Under the pieces are notes generated by a model, which did not search any database, was not told where the DNA came from, and saw nothing but the letters and a program-made list of their open reading frames with translations. 63,949 nucleotides of DNA from Oscillospiraceae bacterium (lineage in GTDB: Bacteria; Bacillota; Clostridia; Oscillospirales; Oscillospiraceae), in the NCBI GenBank assembly GCA_021771635.1, contig JAETOQ010000007.1, positions 1 to 63,949 of the forward strand. The letters run 5' to 3'. Position 1 is the stretch's first letter. Every line of letters starts with the position of its first letter. Shown piece by piece: positions 28,397 to 37,207 of the stretch. The position numbers and the translations under genes are program-made.

Positions 28397-28440
28397 TTTC
28401 CTTGTCAAGACTTGTATTCCGATGATGGCACCCGCCAGGA

Positions 28441-28989
28441 TCATCCCTTGCTTTCAAGCAAATGAGAACGTCGTAAAGCTGCAACAACAGGTTTATATAG
28501 AATCATAGTAATCGCTGCATTTAAGCCGCCTTTAATCAGGTTAAAAGGCAAAAAAGCCGGAATTAGTAACTCTACGACTGCTTCTTGTGAACAGCCCATG
28601 TAAATGGGAGCAATTAAATAATTCCAAAGCAGCATCACCGGGACCATACATCCCCACCCACAAAATAGTCCAACAACAGCTCCCGACATTTTGCGTTTTC
28701 TCTTGTAAACAAATGCCGCAGTACACGCAAAGGAGCAGCTTGAAATGACATTCATCAGGAAACCCAAAATACCATTTTCACTGATCGTAACCATCTCAGC
28801 CAAGGAAACGATCAAGGCGATGGAAAACGAGGTAAGTGGTCCGAAAATCAATCCGCCAATTGCAATGATAATATCCTTTGGGTCATACTTCAAAAAGAGC
28901 ACAAGAGGAACGCGGCCAACTGTGGTAGCGGCATAGGCAAGAGCACAGAGCATACCTATGGTTGTGAGTTTTTTTGTTTTACTGTTCAT
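28441..28989 (-). CDS. ribU: Riboflavin ECF-transporter substrate subunit
   Basis: A 182-residue membrane protein with about six hydrophobic segments, including TTIGMLCALAYAATTVGRVP, IIIAIGGLIFGPLTSFSIAL and FLPFNLIKGGLNAAITMILY. This is the S-component pattern of energy-coupling-factor transporters. An FMN riboswitch with its own terminator lies in the leader, so the substrate is riboflavin or a related flavin. The shared energizing subunits (EcfA, EcfA', EcfT) are not in this window. Confidence 0.88.
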   Translation of the reverse strand: MNSKTKKLTTIGMLCALAYAATTVGRVPLVLFLKYDPKDIIIAIGGLIFGPLTSFSIALIVSLAEMVTISENGILGFLMNVISSCSFACTAAFVYKRKRKMSGAVVGLFCGWGCMVPVMLLWNYLIAPIYMGCSQEAVVELLIPAFLPFNLIKGGLNAAITMILYKPVVAALRRSHLLESKG

Positions 28990-29011
28990 GGAAAATACCT
29001 CCTAAAAAATT

Positions 29012-29045
29012 AACACCTAAAAGCAATGAAATGCCTTTAGGTGTT
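29012..29045 (-). terminator. Expression-platform terminator of the FMN riboswitch
   Basis: On the minus strand AACACCTAAA pairs with TTTAGGTGTT across a short inner stem (GGCA/TGCT) and is followed by AATTTTTTAGG just before the ribU ribosome site. FMN binding upstream should favour this hairpin and stop transcription. Confidence 0.85.
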
Positions 29046-29145
29046 ATCGTTTTAAGATGTATTGAAAATGTCAACAAAGCATTTATCAGATAGACAGAAA
29101 AGTGCATAAAGTCAGAATAATTCTAACAAATTCAATACACCTTCT

Positions 29146-29252
29146 TTAATCCAGACTATACTGTCGGTTTTGGACTTTCACCAAATCAGCTTTTACACGC
29201 TCGCGGACTTTACCGCCGATCGGGAATTTCACCCTGCCTTGAAGACATTCAT
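29146..29252 (-). ncRNA. FMN riboswitch (RFN element)
   Basis: The minus strand carries the conserved RFN blocks; on the plus strand their complements are CCAGACTATACTGTCGGTTT, GACTTTCACCAAATCAGC, GCTCGCGGACTTTACCGCCG and GGAATTTCACCCTGCC, in the proper order. It regulates ribU by premature termination when FMN is plentiful. Confidence 0.95.
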
Positions 29253-29312
29253 TCTATTCAGTTGTCGCTCCTCATTATAAATATATTTTCCGTTAATGTC
29301 AATGAAAATATG

Positions 29313-32300
29313 TCATTTTACCACCACATTGGCCTCGCCCAGCGTCTCCCTGGCCTCCTCCACCAGAGCCTTGTGGAGCAGGACACTGCTGCCATAGACC
29401 TTGCGGGTGTCCGCCATGACCATTTTCACCGGCGTGGTGCCGGGGAACATGTTGAATACCAGCCTCATGTGCCGCACCGCCGGGTCCTCGATGCTGGGGA
29501 ATTTCAAAAACAGCGTGCTCCCCTCCGCCAGCTTCTCCTTTCTGGCCCGGAAAACCGGCTCCGGCGGCAGGCCGCCGTCCACGGTGGACAGCGGATAGGC
29601 GGAGTCGCACATGATCTGGGGGGCCTTTTCGTCCCGGACAGACAGCCTGCCCTTCACCACCACCGCCTGATTCTCCTTCAAATAAGCGCCGCATGCGTCC
29701 AGCACCCGTGAAAAGCACAGCAGCTCCATGGAGGCGGTGTCGTCCTCCACCACCACATAGGCCATCAGGCTGTTGTTCTTGGTGGTCTTGGTCTTGCTGG
29801 AGGTAATCACACCGGCGATGGTGACGCGCTGTCCGTCGGCGAACCGGGTGGGGCCGCCCTCCTGCGCAAAGTCCTCCAGGATCGAACCGATGGTGGGTGC
29901 GTTCAATTTTTTTACCGTGTTCCGGTAGGCGTCCATGGGGTGGCCGGAGAGGTACAGTCCGGTGGTCTCCTTCTCCATATTCATCAATTCCTGAGCGGTG
30001 TACTCCGGAATATCCGGCAGGGGGATCTCCTTCACAGTGGCTGCGCCGCCTTCTATCCCGGCTGCCATAGAGAAGAAGTCCATCTGTCCCTCCAGGTTCT
30101 GCCGCTGCTGTGCGGCGGTGGAGTCCATGACCTTCTCATAGACCTGGATCAGCTGGGAGCGGCGGGCGCCGAAGCCGTCGAAGGCGCCGGAGCGGATCAG
30201 ATTTTCCACCGCCCGCTTATTCATGTCGCTGCCGATCATCCGGCTGCAAAAGTCGTTCAGAGACGTGAAGGGCGTCTTCTCCCGCTCCCGCATCACGGCT
30301 TGAATGAAGCCCCGGCCGATGTTTTTGATGGCCACCAGGCCGAACCGGATGCCTCCCTCCTCCACTGTAAAGCAGTCGGAGGAGCGGTTGATGTCCGGCG
30401 GCAGCAGGGCGATGCCGCAGTCCTTGCACTCGTTGATATAGCCCGCCACCTTGTCGGAGTTGTCCAGTACGGAGGTCAGCAGGGCCGCCATGTACTCCTT
30501 GGTGTAGTGGCACTTAAAATAGGCTGTCTGGTAGGCCACCACGGCATAGGCCACGGCGTGGGCCTTGTTGAAGGCGTACTCCGCAAAGGCGTCGATCTCC
30601 TCGTAGACCGCCTTGGCGGTCTCCTCCGGGACGCCGTTGGCGACACAGCCGGCAATGCCGCGCTCCGGATCGCCGTAGATAAAGAACTGGCGCTCCTTTT
30701 CGATCTGCGCCCGCTTTTTCTTGCTCATGGCCCGGCGCACCATGTCCGCCTGGCCCAGGGAATACCCGGCAAGCTGCTGGAAGATCTGCATGACCTGCTC
30801 CTGATAGACAATGCAGCCGTAGGTCATGGAGAGGATGGGCTCCAAAGACGGATGCTTGTAGCTGATGAGCCTGGGATCGTGCTTGCAGGCGATGAACCGG
30901 GGGATGGAGTCCATGGGACCGGGGCGGTACAGGGCGATGATGGCGGTGATGTCCTCGATGTTCTGGGGTTTCAGGCCCACACATACCCCCGTCATGCCGG
31001 AGGACTCCATCTGAAACACGCCGGAGGTCTGGCCCCGGGAAATCATCTCCATGGTCTCCCTGTCGTTCTCAGGGATATTCTCCAGACGGAAATCCGGCTG
31101 GCGTGTCTGGACCATCTTCACCGCGTCGTCCAGCACCGTCAGATTCCGCAGACCCAGGAAGTCCATTTTCAGAAGGCCCAGCTCCTCCAGCGTCGTCATG
31201 ACGTATTGGCAGACCACGGACTCGTCGTTTTTCGCCAAAGGCACGTATTCATAAACAGGCCGTCTGGTGATGACCACGCCGGCGGCGTGGGTAGAGGCGT
31301 GGCGGGGCATTCCCTCCAGGGCTTTGGCGGTGTCGATGAGTTTTTTCACCGTCTCGTCGGTCTCATACTGCTCCCGGAGCGGCTTGATCAGACGGAGCGC
31401 GTCATCCAGCATATAGGGCTTTCCATCCGGCTTTCTCCCCACCGGGATCTGCTTGGCGATGACGTCCACCTCCGCATAGGAGACGCCCATCACCCGGCCC
31501 ACATCCCGGATGACGGCCCGGGCGGCCATGGTGCCGAAGGTGACGATCTGGGCCACGTGGTCATCGCCATACTTCCGGCGGACGTAATCCACCACTTCCT
31601 CCCGGCGGGTGTCGCCGAAGTCCATGTCGATATCCGGCATGCTCACCCGCTCCGGGTTCAAAAAGCGTTCAAAATACAAGTTGTACCGCATGGGCTCGAT
31701 GTCGGTGATCCCCAGGCAGTAGCTGACGATGGAACCCGCCGCGCTGCCGCGCCCCGGTCCCACGGGGATGCCCGCGCCTTTGGCGTAGTGCACGAAGTCG
31801 GAGACGATGAGGAAGTAGTCCGTAAAGCCCATCTTCTCGATCATGTCCTGCTCGTACTGAAGCTGGCCCCGGTACTGGTCATCATCACCGTAGCGGGCCT
31901 GATAGCCCTCGTCACAGAGCTTTTTCAGATAGGAGAAGCTGTCATAGCCGGGAGGCAGCTGGAATTCCGGCAGGTGGTACTTGCCGAAGGTGAATTCCAG
32001 ATTGCACATGTCCGCGATCTTCGCCGTGTTCTCGATGGCGCCCTCGTAATCCTCGAACAGCTCCGCCATCTCCGCCTCGCTGCGGAGATAGAAATTCCGG
32101 GGCTCGTATCGCATCCGGTTCTCGTCGTCCAGCGTCTTGCCCGTCTGGATGCACAGCAGAACGTCGTGGGCCTCGGCGTCCTCCTTCCGGAGGTAGTGGG
32201 CGTCGTTGGTGCACACCAGGGGGATGCCCGTCTCCTCGTGGATGCGGAGCAGATGGCGGTTCACCACAGCCTGGTCCCGAATGCCGTGGTCCTGGAGTTC

Positions 32301-32822
32301 CAGGTAAAAGCGGTCCGGGCCGAAGATCTCCGCCATTTGCAGGGCATAGTTTTTCGCGTTTTCATACTCCCCGTTCCGCAGCATCCGGGGGATCTCCCCC
32401 GCCAGGCACGCGGACAGGGCGATCAGGCCCCCGCTGTGTTCCTTCAGCAGGGCCAGGTCGATGCGGGGCTTGATGTAAAAGCCCTCCGTCCAGGCCATGG
32501 ACACCATGTAGGAGAGATTCCGGTAACCCTCCTCATTCTCGCACAGCAACACCAGATGGCGGCTCTCGGCATCGAACTCGTGGATCTTCTCAAACCGGGA
32601 GCGCCCCTTTGGCGTCACGTACACCTCGCAGCCGATGATGGGCTTGACGCCCTCCGCCTTGCAGGCCCGGTAAAAATCGATGACGCCGTACATCACGCCG
32701 TGGTCCGTGATGGCGCAGGCCTCCTGCCCCATGGCTTTCACCACCTTGGGCAGGTCCTTGATGCGGCACGCGCCGTCCAGCAGGCTGTACTCCGTATGGA
32801 CATGTAAATGGACAAAGGACAT
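29313..32822 (-). CDS. dnaE: DNA polymerase III alpha subunit
   Basis: The 1169-residue protein begins with the PHP domain (HLHVHTEYSLLDG) and has the polymerase core with VGPGRGSAAGSIVSYCLGIT and the catalytic PDIDMDFGD. The fingers, YQEQVMQIFQQLAGYSLGQA, come next, followed by a C-terminal helix-hairpin-helix and OB-fold (VTIAGVITSSKTKTTKNNSL). The length is normal for DnaE. In Firmicutes it works with PolC, extending primers on the lagging strand. It lies 20 bases downstream of the DUF3788 gene. Confidence 0.95.
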   Translation of the reverse strand: MSFVHLHVHTEYSLLDGACRIKDLPKVVKAMGQEACAITDHGVMYGVIDFYRACKAEGVKPIIGCEVYVTPKGRSRFEKIHEFDAESRHLVLLCENEEGYRNLSYMVSMAWTEGFYIKPRIDLALLKEHSGGLIALSACLAGEIPRMLRNGEYENAKNYALQMAEIFGPDRFYLELQDHGIRDQAVVNRHLLRIHEETGIPLVCTNDAHYLRKEDAEAHDVLLCIQTGKTLDDENRMRYEPRNFYLRSEAEMAELFEDYEGAIENTAKIADMCNLEFTFGKYHLPEFQLPPGYDSFSYLKKLCDEGYQARYGDDDQYRGQLQYEQDMIEKMGFTDYFLIVSDFVHYAKGAGIPVGPGRGSAAGSIVSYCLGITDIEPMRYNLYFERFLNPERVSMPDIDMDFGDTRREEVVDYVRRKYGDDHVAQIVTFGTMAARAVIRDVGRVMGVSYAEVDVIAKQIPVGRKPDGKPYMLDDALRLIKPLREQYETDETVKKLIDTAKALEGMPRHASTHAAGVVITRRPVYEYVPLAKNDESVVCQYVMTTLEELGLLKMDFLGLRNLTVLDDAVKMVQTRQPDFRLENIPENDRETMEMISRGQTSGVFQMESSGMTGVCVGLKPQNIEDITAIIALYRPGPMDSIPRFIACKHDPRLISYKHPSLEPILSMTYGCIVYQEQVMQIFQQLAGYSLGQADMVRRAMSKKKRAQIEKERQFFIYGDPERGIAGCVANGVPEETAKAVYEEIDAFAEYAFNKAHAVAYAVVAYQTAYFKCHYTKEYMAALLTSVLDNSDKVAGYINECKDCGIALLPPDINRSSDCFTVEEGGIRFGLVAIKNIGRGFIQAVMREREKTPFTSLNDFCSRMIGSDMNKRAVENLIRSGAFDGFGARRSQLIQVYEKVMDSTAAQQRQNLEGQMDFFSMAAGIEGGAATVKEIPLPDIPEYTAQELMNMEKETTGLYLSGHPMDAYRNTVKKLNAPTIGSILEDFAQEGGPTRFADGQRVTIAGVITSSKTKTTKNNSLMAYVVVEDDTASMELLCFSRVLDACGAYLKENQAVVVKGRLSVRDEKAPQIMCDSAYPLSTVDGGLPPEPVFRARKEKLAEGSTLFLKFPSIEDPAVRHMRLVFNMFPGTTPVKMVMADTRKVYGSSVLLHKALVEEARETLGEANVVVK

Positions 32823-32841
32823 CTGTTCTCTCCTTCTGTGT

Positions 32842-33273
32842 TCAGCGGCCGCGGGTATTCACCCGAAGCCGCATCAGTGCTTTCACATCCTCTAAAATTT
32901 CCGGTGTGGTCACATCCACCATCAGCCACCGGCCCATTTTGGAGGAGGCGGTCCGGTGGTACAGATCCTGGGTATAGGCCGTGCAAACCGGCAGTAAGGC
33001 CAGGGCGGCGTCCTCGTCTTTGGGGCTGACGGACACCATGGCTGTCACAAAGCCGGAGCGGACATACACGGTGCAGAGAGACCGGCTCCCTTTCTTAAAC
33101 TTCATATTCCAGCCCGGTTCCAGACCGCACCGGCTGTATTCCGTCCTGGGCGCCGTGCCGTACTGTTCCGCTAGAAACGCCTTCAGCTCCACCCACAGGG
33201 GGCTGTCCACGTAGGCATCGATCTCCTCCTGGGTGGGCTGAGCGGTCTGGGGATACCGTTCCGCCCAGCTCAT
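32842..33273 (-). CDS. DUF3788 family protein
   Basis: A 143-residue soluble protein with the DUF3788 pattern: SPLWVELKAFLAEQYGTAPR, then TEYSRCGLEPGWNMKFKKGS, RSLCTVYVRSGFVTAMVSVS and a closing MGRWLMVDVTTPEILEDVKA. The family is thought to be related to phosphate- or sugar-binding folds but has no known role. The start overlaps the upstream stop codon. Confidence 0.8.
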   Translation of the reverse strand: MSWAERYPQTAQPTQEEIDAYVDSPLWVELKAFLAEQYGTAPRTEYSRCGLEPGWNMKFKKGSRSLCTVYVRSGFVTAMVSVSPKDEDAALALLPVCTAYTQDLYHRTASSKMGRWLMVDVTTPEILEDVKALMRLRVNTRGR

Positions 33274-33722
33274 GCCTGCTGCCGCTCCGCCAGCATCTCC
33301 TCCACGATCTCCACGGCGGTGACGACCATGATGTCGCAGTGGCCCGTCAGGCCCATGGCCTTGGCGGCGGGAGTGGTGTCGTCGGGGACGAATTGGTTTT
33401 TCAGCAGATCCCGGCAGCGCAGGGCGCCGAACTTCTCAGAAAAGCGCTTTTGCAGCTCCCTGGACAGCGCCGTCGTCCGCTTCTTGCTGCTCACGGGATC
33501 GGAGGCGTCCACCGGCGTCACCATTCCCAGTGTCATGACAGCACCTGCGATGGCACCGCACAGCTCGCCTGTCCCGGCGCCGCTGCCAAAGCCGCCGCCG
33601 ATGTCAAAGCTGGCCTGCTCGCTGAGTCCGGTCAGGTCGGAAAACGCCGCCAGCACGCTCTGGCAGCAGTTGAAGCCCCTCTTGTGATAGGCATTGGCAA
33701 GTTCAAAACGATTTGTATTCAT
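33270..33722 (-). CDS. C-GCAxxG-C-C family redox-type protein
   Basis: The 150-residue protein shows the family signature: NCCQSVL near residue 18, GELCGAIAGAVMTLG in the middle, LRCRDLL and then GHCDIMV near the C-terminus. The spaced cysteines suggest metal or iron-sulfur binding. The family is widespread in anaerobes. The stop overlaps the start of the DUF3788 gene. Confidence 0.85.
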   Translation of the reverse strand: MNTNRFELANAYHKRGFNCCQSVLAAFSDLTGLSEQASFDIGGGFGSGAGTGELCGAIAGAVMTLGMVTPVDASDPVSSKKRTTALSRELQKRFSEKFGALRCRDLLKNQFVPDDTTPAAKAMGLTGHCDIMVVTAVEIVEEMLAERQQA

Positions 33723-33808
33723 GCTTTTTGCGCTCCTCTTTTCGATTTTTCAATTCAGATCCTTACAGCGCCCGGCGCAGACGGAAAAACAGCACAGCGG
33801 TCCCAGCT

Positions 33809-34708
33809 CTATATCCCTCTTGCCAGCTCCATGATCTTCCGCAGGCGGTGGTTCAGGCAGGACTTCGTCACCGGAGGATCGAATTCCTCCGCCAATTCGC
33901 TGAGCGTCAGCTCCGGGTTCTCCAGCCGGAGGGCCGCCGTCAGCTGCAGCTTGTCCGGCAGCTGTTCCAGCAGGCCCGCTGTCCGGAGCTTCCGGATGGC
34001 CTCCATCTGCTCCTGGGCCGCCTCCACCGCCTTGTCCAGGTTGGCGCTGTCACAGTTGAGCCGGCGGTTCACGCTGTTGCGCAGATCCTTTTCCAGCTTG
34101 GCGGACATGATCTTCATGGCCGCCACCGGCGCACCGATCAGGGTGAGAAAGTCCTCGATCTGGTCGCTCTGCTTGAAGTAGGTCACAAAGCTGCCGTTGC
34201 GGGCGATGCTCTTGGGCGGATAGCCGCACTCCCGCAGCAGCACCTCCATCTCCCGGCTGGCCTGGAGGTGGAAGGTGGTCAGCTCCAAATGATACCGTTT
34301 CAGCGGGTCCGTGATGCTGCCGCCGGCGAAGAAGATGCCCCGCAGGAAGGATGCCCGGCAGCACTCCTCCTCCAGCAGGCCGAAGTTGATGTGGAGCACC
34401 AGGTGCTGCCGGGGATCATAGCCCAGCAGGTTGATAATGTGGTCCAGCTTTTTCCGGTCCGTGATCTGGAACACCATCTTCCCCGGAACTCCCGGCTCCG
34501 GCTGGCGGTCAAACTGCAGGTTGAACGCCCGCTTGAACAGCTTGGGGAGCCGGGCGGCAAAGTTGGGGTTTTCCGTGATGATGCGGACCTCCGTAGCGCT
34601 GAAGGTGTTGCAGTACAGCAGGATGCCGTAGGCCTCCGCCCGGGCACAGCACAGCTTCTGCACCGGAAGCCTGCACAATTCATTTTTTGTGTCAAAGGAG
34701 AAGGACAT
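33809..34708 (-). CDS. whiA: DNA-binding protein WhiA
   Basis: The 299-residue protein has the LAGLIDADG-like N-terminal domain (RASFLRGIFFAGGSITDPLK) and the C-terminal helix-turn-helix (NPELTLSELAEEFDPPVTKS then CLNHRLRKIMELA). WhiA is a regulator of sporulation and division in Actinobacteria and affects chromosome segregation and division in Firmicutes. Its place downstream of rapZ and yvcK is conserved. Here a lipoprotein gene separates it from yvcK. Confidence 0.95.
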   Translation of the reverse strand: MSFSFDTKNELCRLPVQKLCCARAEAYGILLYCNTFSATEVRIITENPNFAARLPKLFKRAFNLQFDRQPEPGVPGKMVFQITDRKKLDHIINLLGYDPRQHLVLHINFGLLEEECCRASFLRGIFFAGGSITDPLKRYHLELTTFHLQASREMEVLLRECGYPPKSIARNGSFVTYFKQSDQIEDFLTLIGAPVAAMKIMSAKLEKDLRNSVNRRLNCDSANLDKAVEAAQEQMEAIRKLRTAGLLEQLPDKLQLTAALRLENPELTLSELAEEFDPPVTKSCLNHRLRKIMELARGI

Positions 34709-34711
34709 GTA

Positions 34712-35251
34712 TCAGCCTCCGTTTTTCGCAGCTATCCATTGCTCATAAAGTTCGTCATATTCCGGATCTCTCTCATCATATGTATAAGCTCCAATGACCC
34801 GGCCAGTCTCGGTCTCATAATAAAAGCACGCGCCCGCGTTCGTCGCCGCAAACTCCTGACTGGCGGCGTTGTAAGTCCCATAGGAAGAGGCGTAGTACTC
34901 ATAGCCGTCCAGTGCCGGGCTCTGGGATAAGATCCATAAGGCATTTCCCTCCTTGTCATAGGCAAAAAGAGAGATCATTCCAGGGTCATCAGGACTTGGG
35001 CTGCATTCGATATAGAACGTCTCATCCTCGTCGCCGGACAGCGGGTATGTATCCCTGAGCTTCAGTGCATCAAAGCACGCCTTGGTACCCTCCACACGGG
35101 AGCGCAGCTCATCAGCAACCGGCTCCTTCAGATGATACGTCTCATAAAAAGAGTCTCTTTCCAGCTCGCTCTCTGTCTGCTGCTCCGGCTCCGCGCCGCA
35201 GGCAGATAACAGCAGTGCCGCCAGCAGCCATCCCCATTTTATTTTCCGCAT
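34712..35251 (-). CDS. Lipoprotein of unknown function
   Basis: A 179-residue protein with a signal peptide and lipobox (WLLAALLLSACG), then a Glu/Gln-rich spacer. The rest contains LRDTYPLSGDEDETFYIECS and YYETETGRVIGAYTYDERDP, a beta-rich fold not recognised. It is inserted between yvcK and whiA with 1 to 3 base gaps, so it is co-expressed with them. Confidence 0.7.
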   Translation of the reverse strand: MRKIKWGWLLAALLLSACGAEPEQQTESELERDSFYETYHLKEPVADELRSRVEGTKACFDALKLRDTYPLSGDEDETFYIECSPSPDDPGMISLFAYDKEGNALWILSQSPALDGYEYYASSYGTYNAASQEFAATNAGACFYYETETGRVIGAYTYDERDPEYDELYEQWIAAKNGG

Positions 35252-35252
35252 G

Positions 35253-36308
35253 TCAGTGCCTCCCCCGTTTCTCCACCCGATATGTGTCGCCCTTATAATC
35301 CCCCGCGATGCGGACGCTCCGCTCCGCGTGGAGCAGGATCAGCTCCCGGGCCAGATGGTCCGGATGGTGGCGGACATAGCCGTCCTCCACCGTGGCGATG
35401 GGGCGGCTCACCACCTCCACCCCCAGGGCCTGGCAGAGCTTCGTGTCCGCCAGCAGAGGCTCCGCCCCCTCCTCCGCGTACCGGGCCACCACAGCCTTGG
35501 GAATGGGGGAGGAATTGGCCAGGCACAGGTCGAAGAGTCCCTGTGCCGAGTGGTGGAACAGGGCCGCGATGTGGTCCGAGACGGTGTAGCCCTCCGTCTC
35601 CCCCTCCTGTGTCATCACGTTGCAGACGTAGATCTTCAGGGCGTCGGAGGACTGGATGGCCTCCACAATGCCGTCCACCAGCAGGTTGGGGATGATGCTG
35701 GTGTACAGGCTCCCCGGCCCCAGGACGATCATATCCGCCTCCCGGATGGCCGCCAGGGCCTCCGGCAGGGCCTTGGGATACTCGGGGACCAGCCGTACCC
35801 GCTTGATGCGGCAGTCCTCCTTCTTCTTGCAGTAGAAGATCTTGGACTCCCCCACCACCGTGGCGCCGTTTTCAAACTCCGCCTCCAGCTGTACGTCCGC
35901 CGTGGTCACCGGCAGAACTCTGCCTGTGACCGCCAGGACCTGGCTCATGCGGCTCACCGCCTCGTCAAAGGACCGGGAGATGCCGTTCAGCGCCGCCAGG
36001 AATAGATTGCCGAAGCTCTGGCCCGCCAGAGATCCCTCCGTAAAGCGGTAGTCGATCAATTCCTTCATCAGCGGCTCGGTGTTTGCCAGCGCCGTCAGGC
36101 AGTTGCGGATATCCCCCGGCGGGAGCATCCCCAGGTCCTGGCGCAGCATTCCGGAGCCGCCGCCGTCATCCGCCACCGTGACGATGGCGGAGATATTTTC
36201 CGTATATGTTTTCAGGCCGCGCAGCATGGTGGACAGCCCGTGTCCGCCGCCGATGACGGCCACCTTGGGGCCCTGTGCCCTGGGAAGGCGATAGGATGTA
36301 GGTTCCAT
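35253..36308 (-). CDS. yvcK: YvcK/CofD-like gluconeogenesis factor
   Basis: The 351-residue protein starts PKVAVIGGGHGLSTMLRGLK and continues VTVADDGGGSGMLRQDLGML with PPGDIRNCL, the UDP-sugar binding motifs of YvcK. It also has ADMIVLGPGSLYTSIIPNLL and VCNVMTQEGETEGYTVSDH. YvcK is needed for growth on gluconeogenic carbon sources and for proper cell-wall synthesis, and binds UDP-GlcNAc. It is downstream of rapZ in the usual order. Confidence 0.93.
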   Translation of the reverse strand: MEPTSYRLPRAQGPKVAVIGGGHGLSTMLRGLKTYTENISAIVTVADDGGGSGMLRQDLGMLPPGDIRNCLTALANTEPLMKELIDYRFTEGSLAGQSFGNLFLAALNGISRSFDEAVSRMSQVLAVTGRVLPVTTADVQLEAEFENGATVVGESKIFYCKKKEDCRIKRVRLVPEYPKALPEALAAIREADMIVLGPGSLYTSIIPNLLVDGIVEAIQSSDALKIYVCNVMTQEGETEGYTVSDHIAALFHHSAQGLFDLCLANSSPIPKAVVARYAEEGAEPLLADTKLCQALGVEVVSRPIATVEDGYVRHHPDHLARELILLHAERSVRIAGDYKGDTYRVEKRGRH

Positions 36309-36324
36309 GAAGCTCCTTTCCCCG

Positions 36325-37188
36325 TCAGCTGCCGCGGTTCATGTCCCGGTGGTTCTCCGTCACCTGATAGCCCTGCTGACGGATAAATTCCGCCAGGGCA
36401 TGGGTCACCGCCACGGAGCGGTGGTGGCCGCCGGTACAGCCCACGGCGATGACCAAGCCGGTCTTCCCCTCCTCCGCGTACAGGGGCAGGGAAAAGGCCA
36501 GCAGATCCTTCAGGCATTTCAAATAGTCCTGTGTCTGCTGAAAATGGAACACATAGTCCGACACCGCCTGGTCCAGCCCCGTCTGAGGGCGCAGTTCTTC
36601 GACATAGAAGGGGTTTGGCATAAACCGCACATCGAACACCAGGTCCGCCTCCAGCGGCAGGCCGTATTTAAAGCCAAAGGACGTGACGTTGACCGCCATA
36701 CCCCCCTTTTCCTCCGCGTCACCGAACAGCCGCAGAAGCTCCCCCCGCAGCTGAGCTGTGGACAGCCGGGAGGTGTCGATGACGAGATCCGCCCGGTCCC
36801 GCACCGGCTGCATCAGCTCCCGCTCCTGCCGGACCGCCGCCTCCAGAGAATCGGCGCCGGCCCGCAGGGGATGCCGGCGGCGTGTCTCCTTATAGCGTTT
36901 GATGATGCACTCAGGCGACGCCTCCAAAAAGAGCATCCGGCAGACGCCCTCCATGGCCTTCAGCTTATCCAGGACCTCAAACAGCTCCGTAAAGGAGCTG
37001 GCGGTCCGCACGTCGTACACCAGGGCCACACGGTCATAGCGCCCATTGCCGCCCGCGCAGAATTCCGCGAACTTCAGGATCATGGCGGCGGGCATGTTGT
37101 CCACGATATAAAAACCCATATCCTCCAAAAAGGAGGCCGTCTTGCTCTTTCCGCCGCCGGAGAGTCCAGAGATGATCAAAACTTCCAT
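36325..37188 (-). CDS. rapZ: RNase adapter protein RapZ
   Basis: A 287-residue P-loop protein with Walker A near the N-terminus (ISGLSGGGKSKTASFLEDMG), Asp in FYIVDNMP, and a C-terminal domain with VSDYVFHFQQTQDYLKCLKD and AVGCTGGHHRSVAVTHALAE. RapZ binds nucleotides and, in Enterobacteria, sugar-phosphate-sensing RNAs. In Firmicutes (YvcJ) it acts with YvcK and affects competence and cell-wall regulation. Confidence 0.93.
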   Translation of the reverse strand: MEVLIISGLSGGGKSKTASFLEDMGFYIVDNMPAAMILKFAEFCAGGNGRYDRVALVYDVRTASSFTELFEVLDKLKAMEGVCRMLFLEASPECIIKRYKETRRRHPLRAGADSLEAAVRQERELMQPVRDRADLVIDTSRLSTAQLRGELLRLFGDAEEKGGMAVNVTSFGFKYGLPLEADLVFDVRFMPNPFYVEELRPQTGLDQAVSDYVFHFQQTQDYLKCLKDLLAFSLPLYAEEGKTGLVIAVGCTGGHHRSVAVTHALAEFIRQQGYQVTENHRDMNRGS

Positions 37189-37207
37189 ATATATCGCCTT
37201 CTTTATC

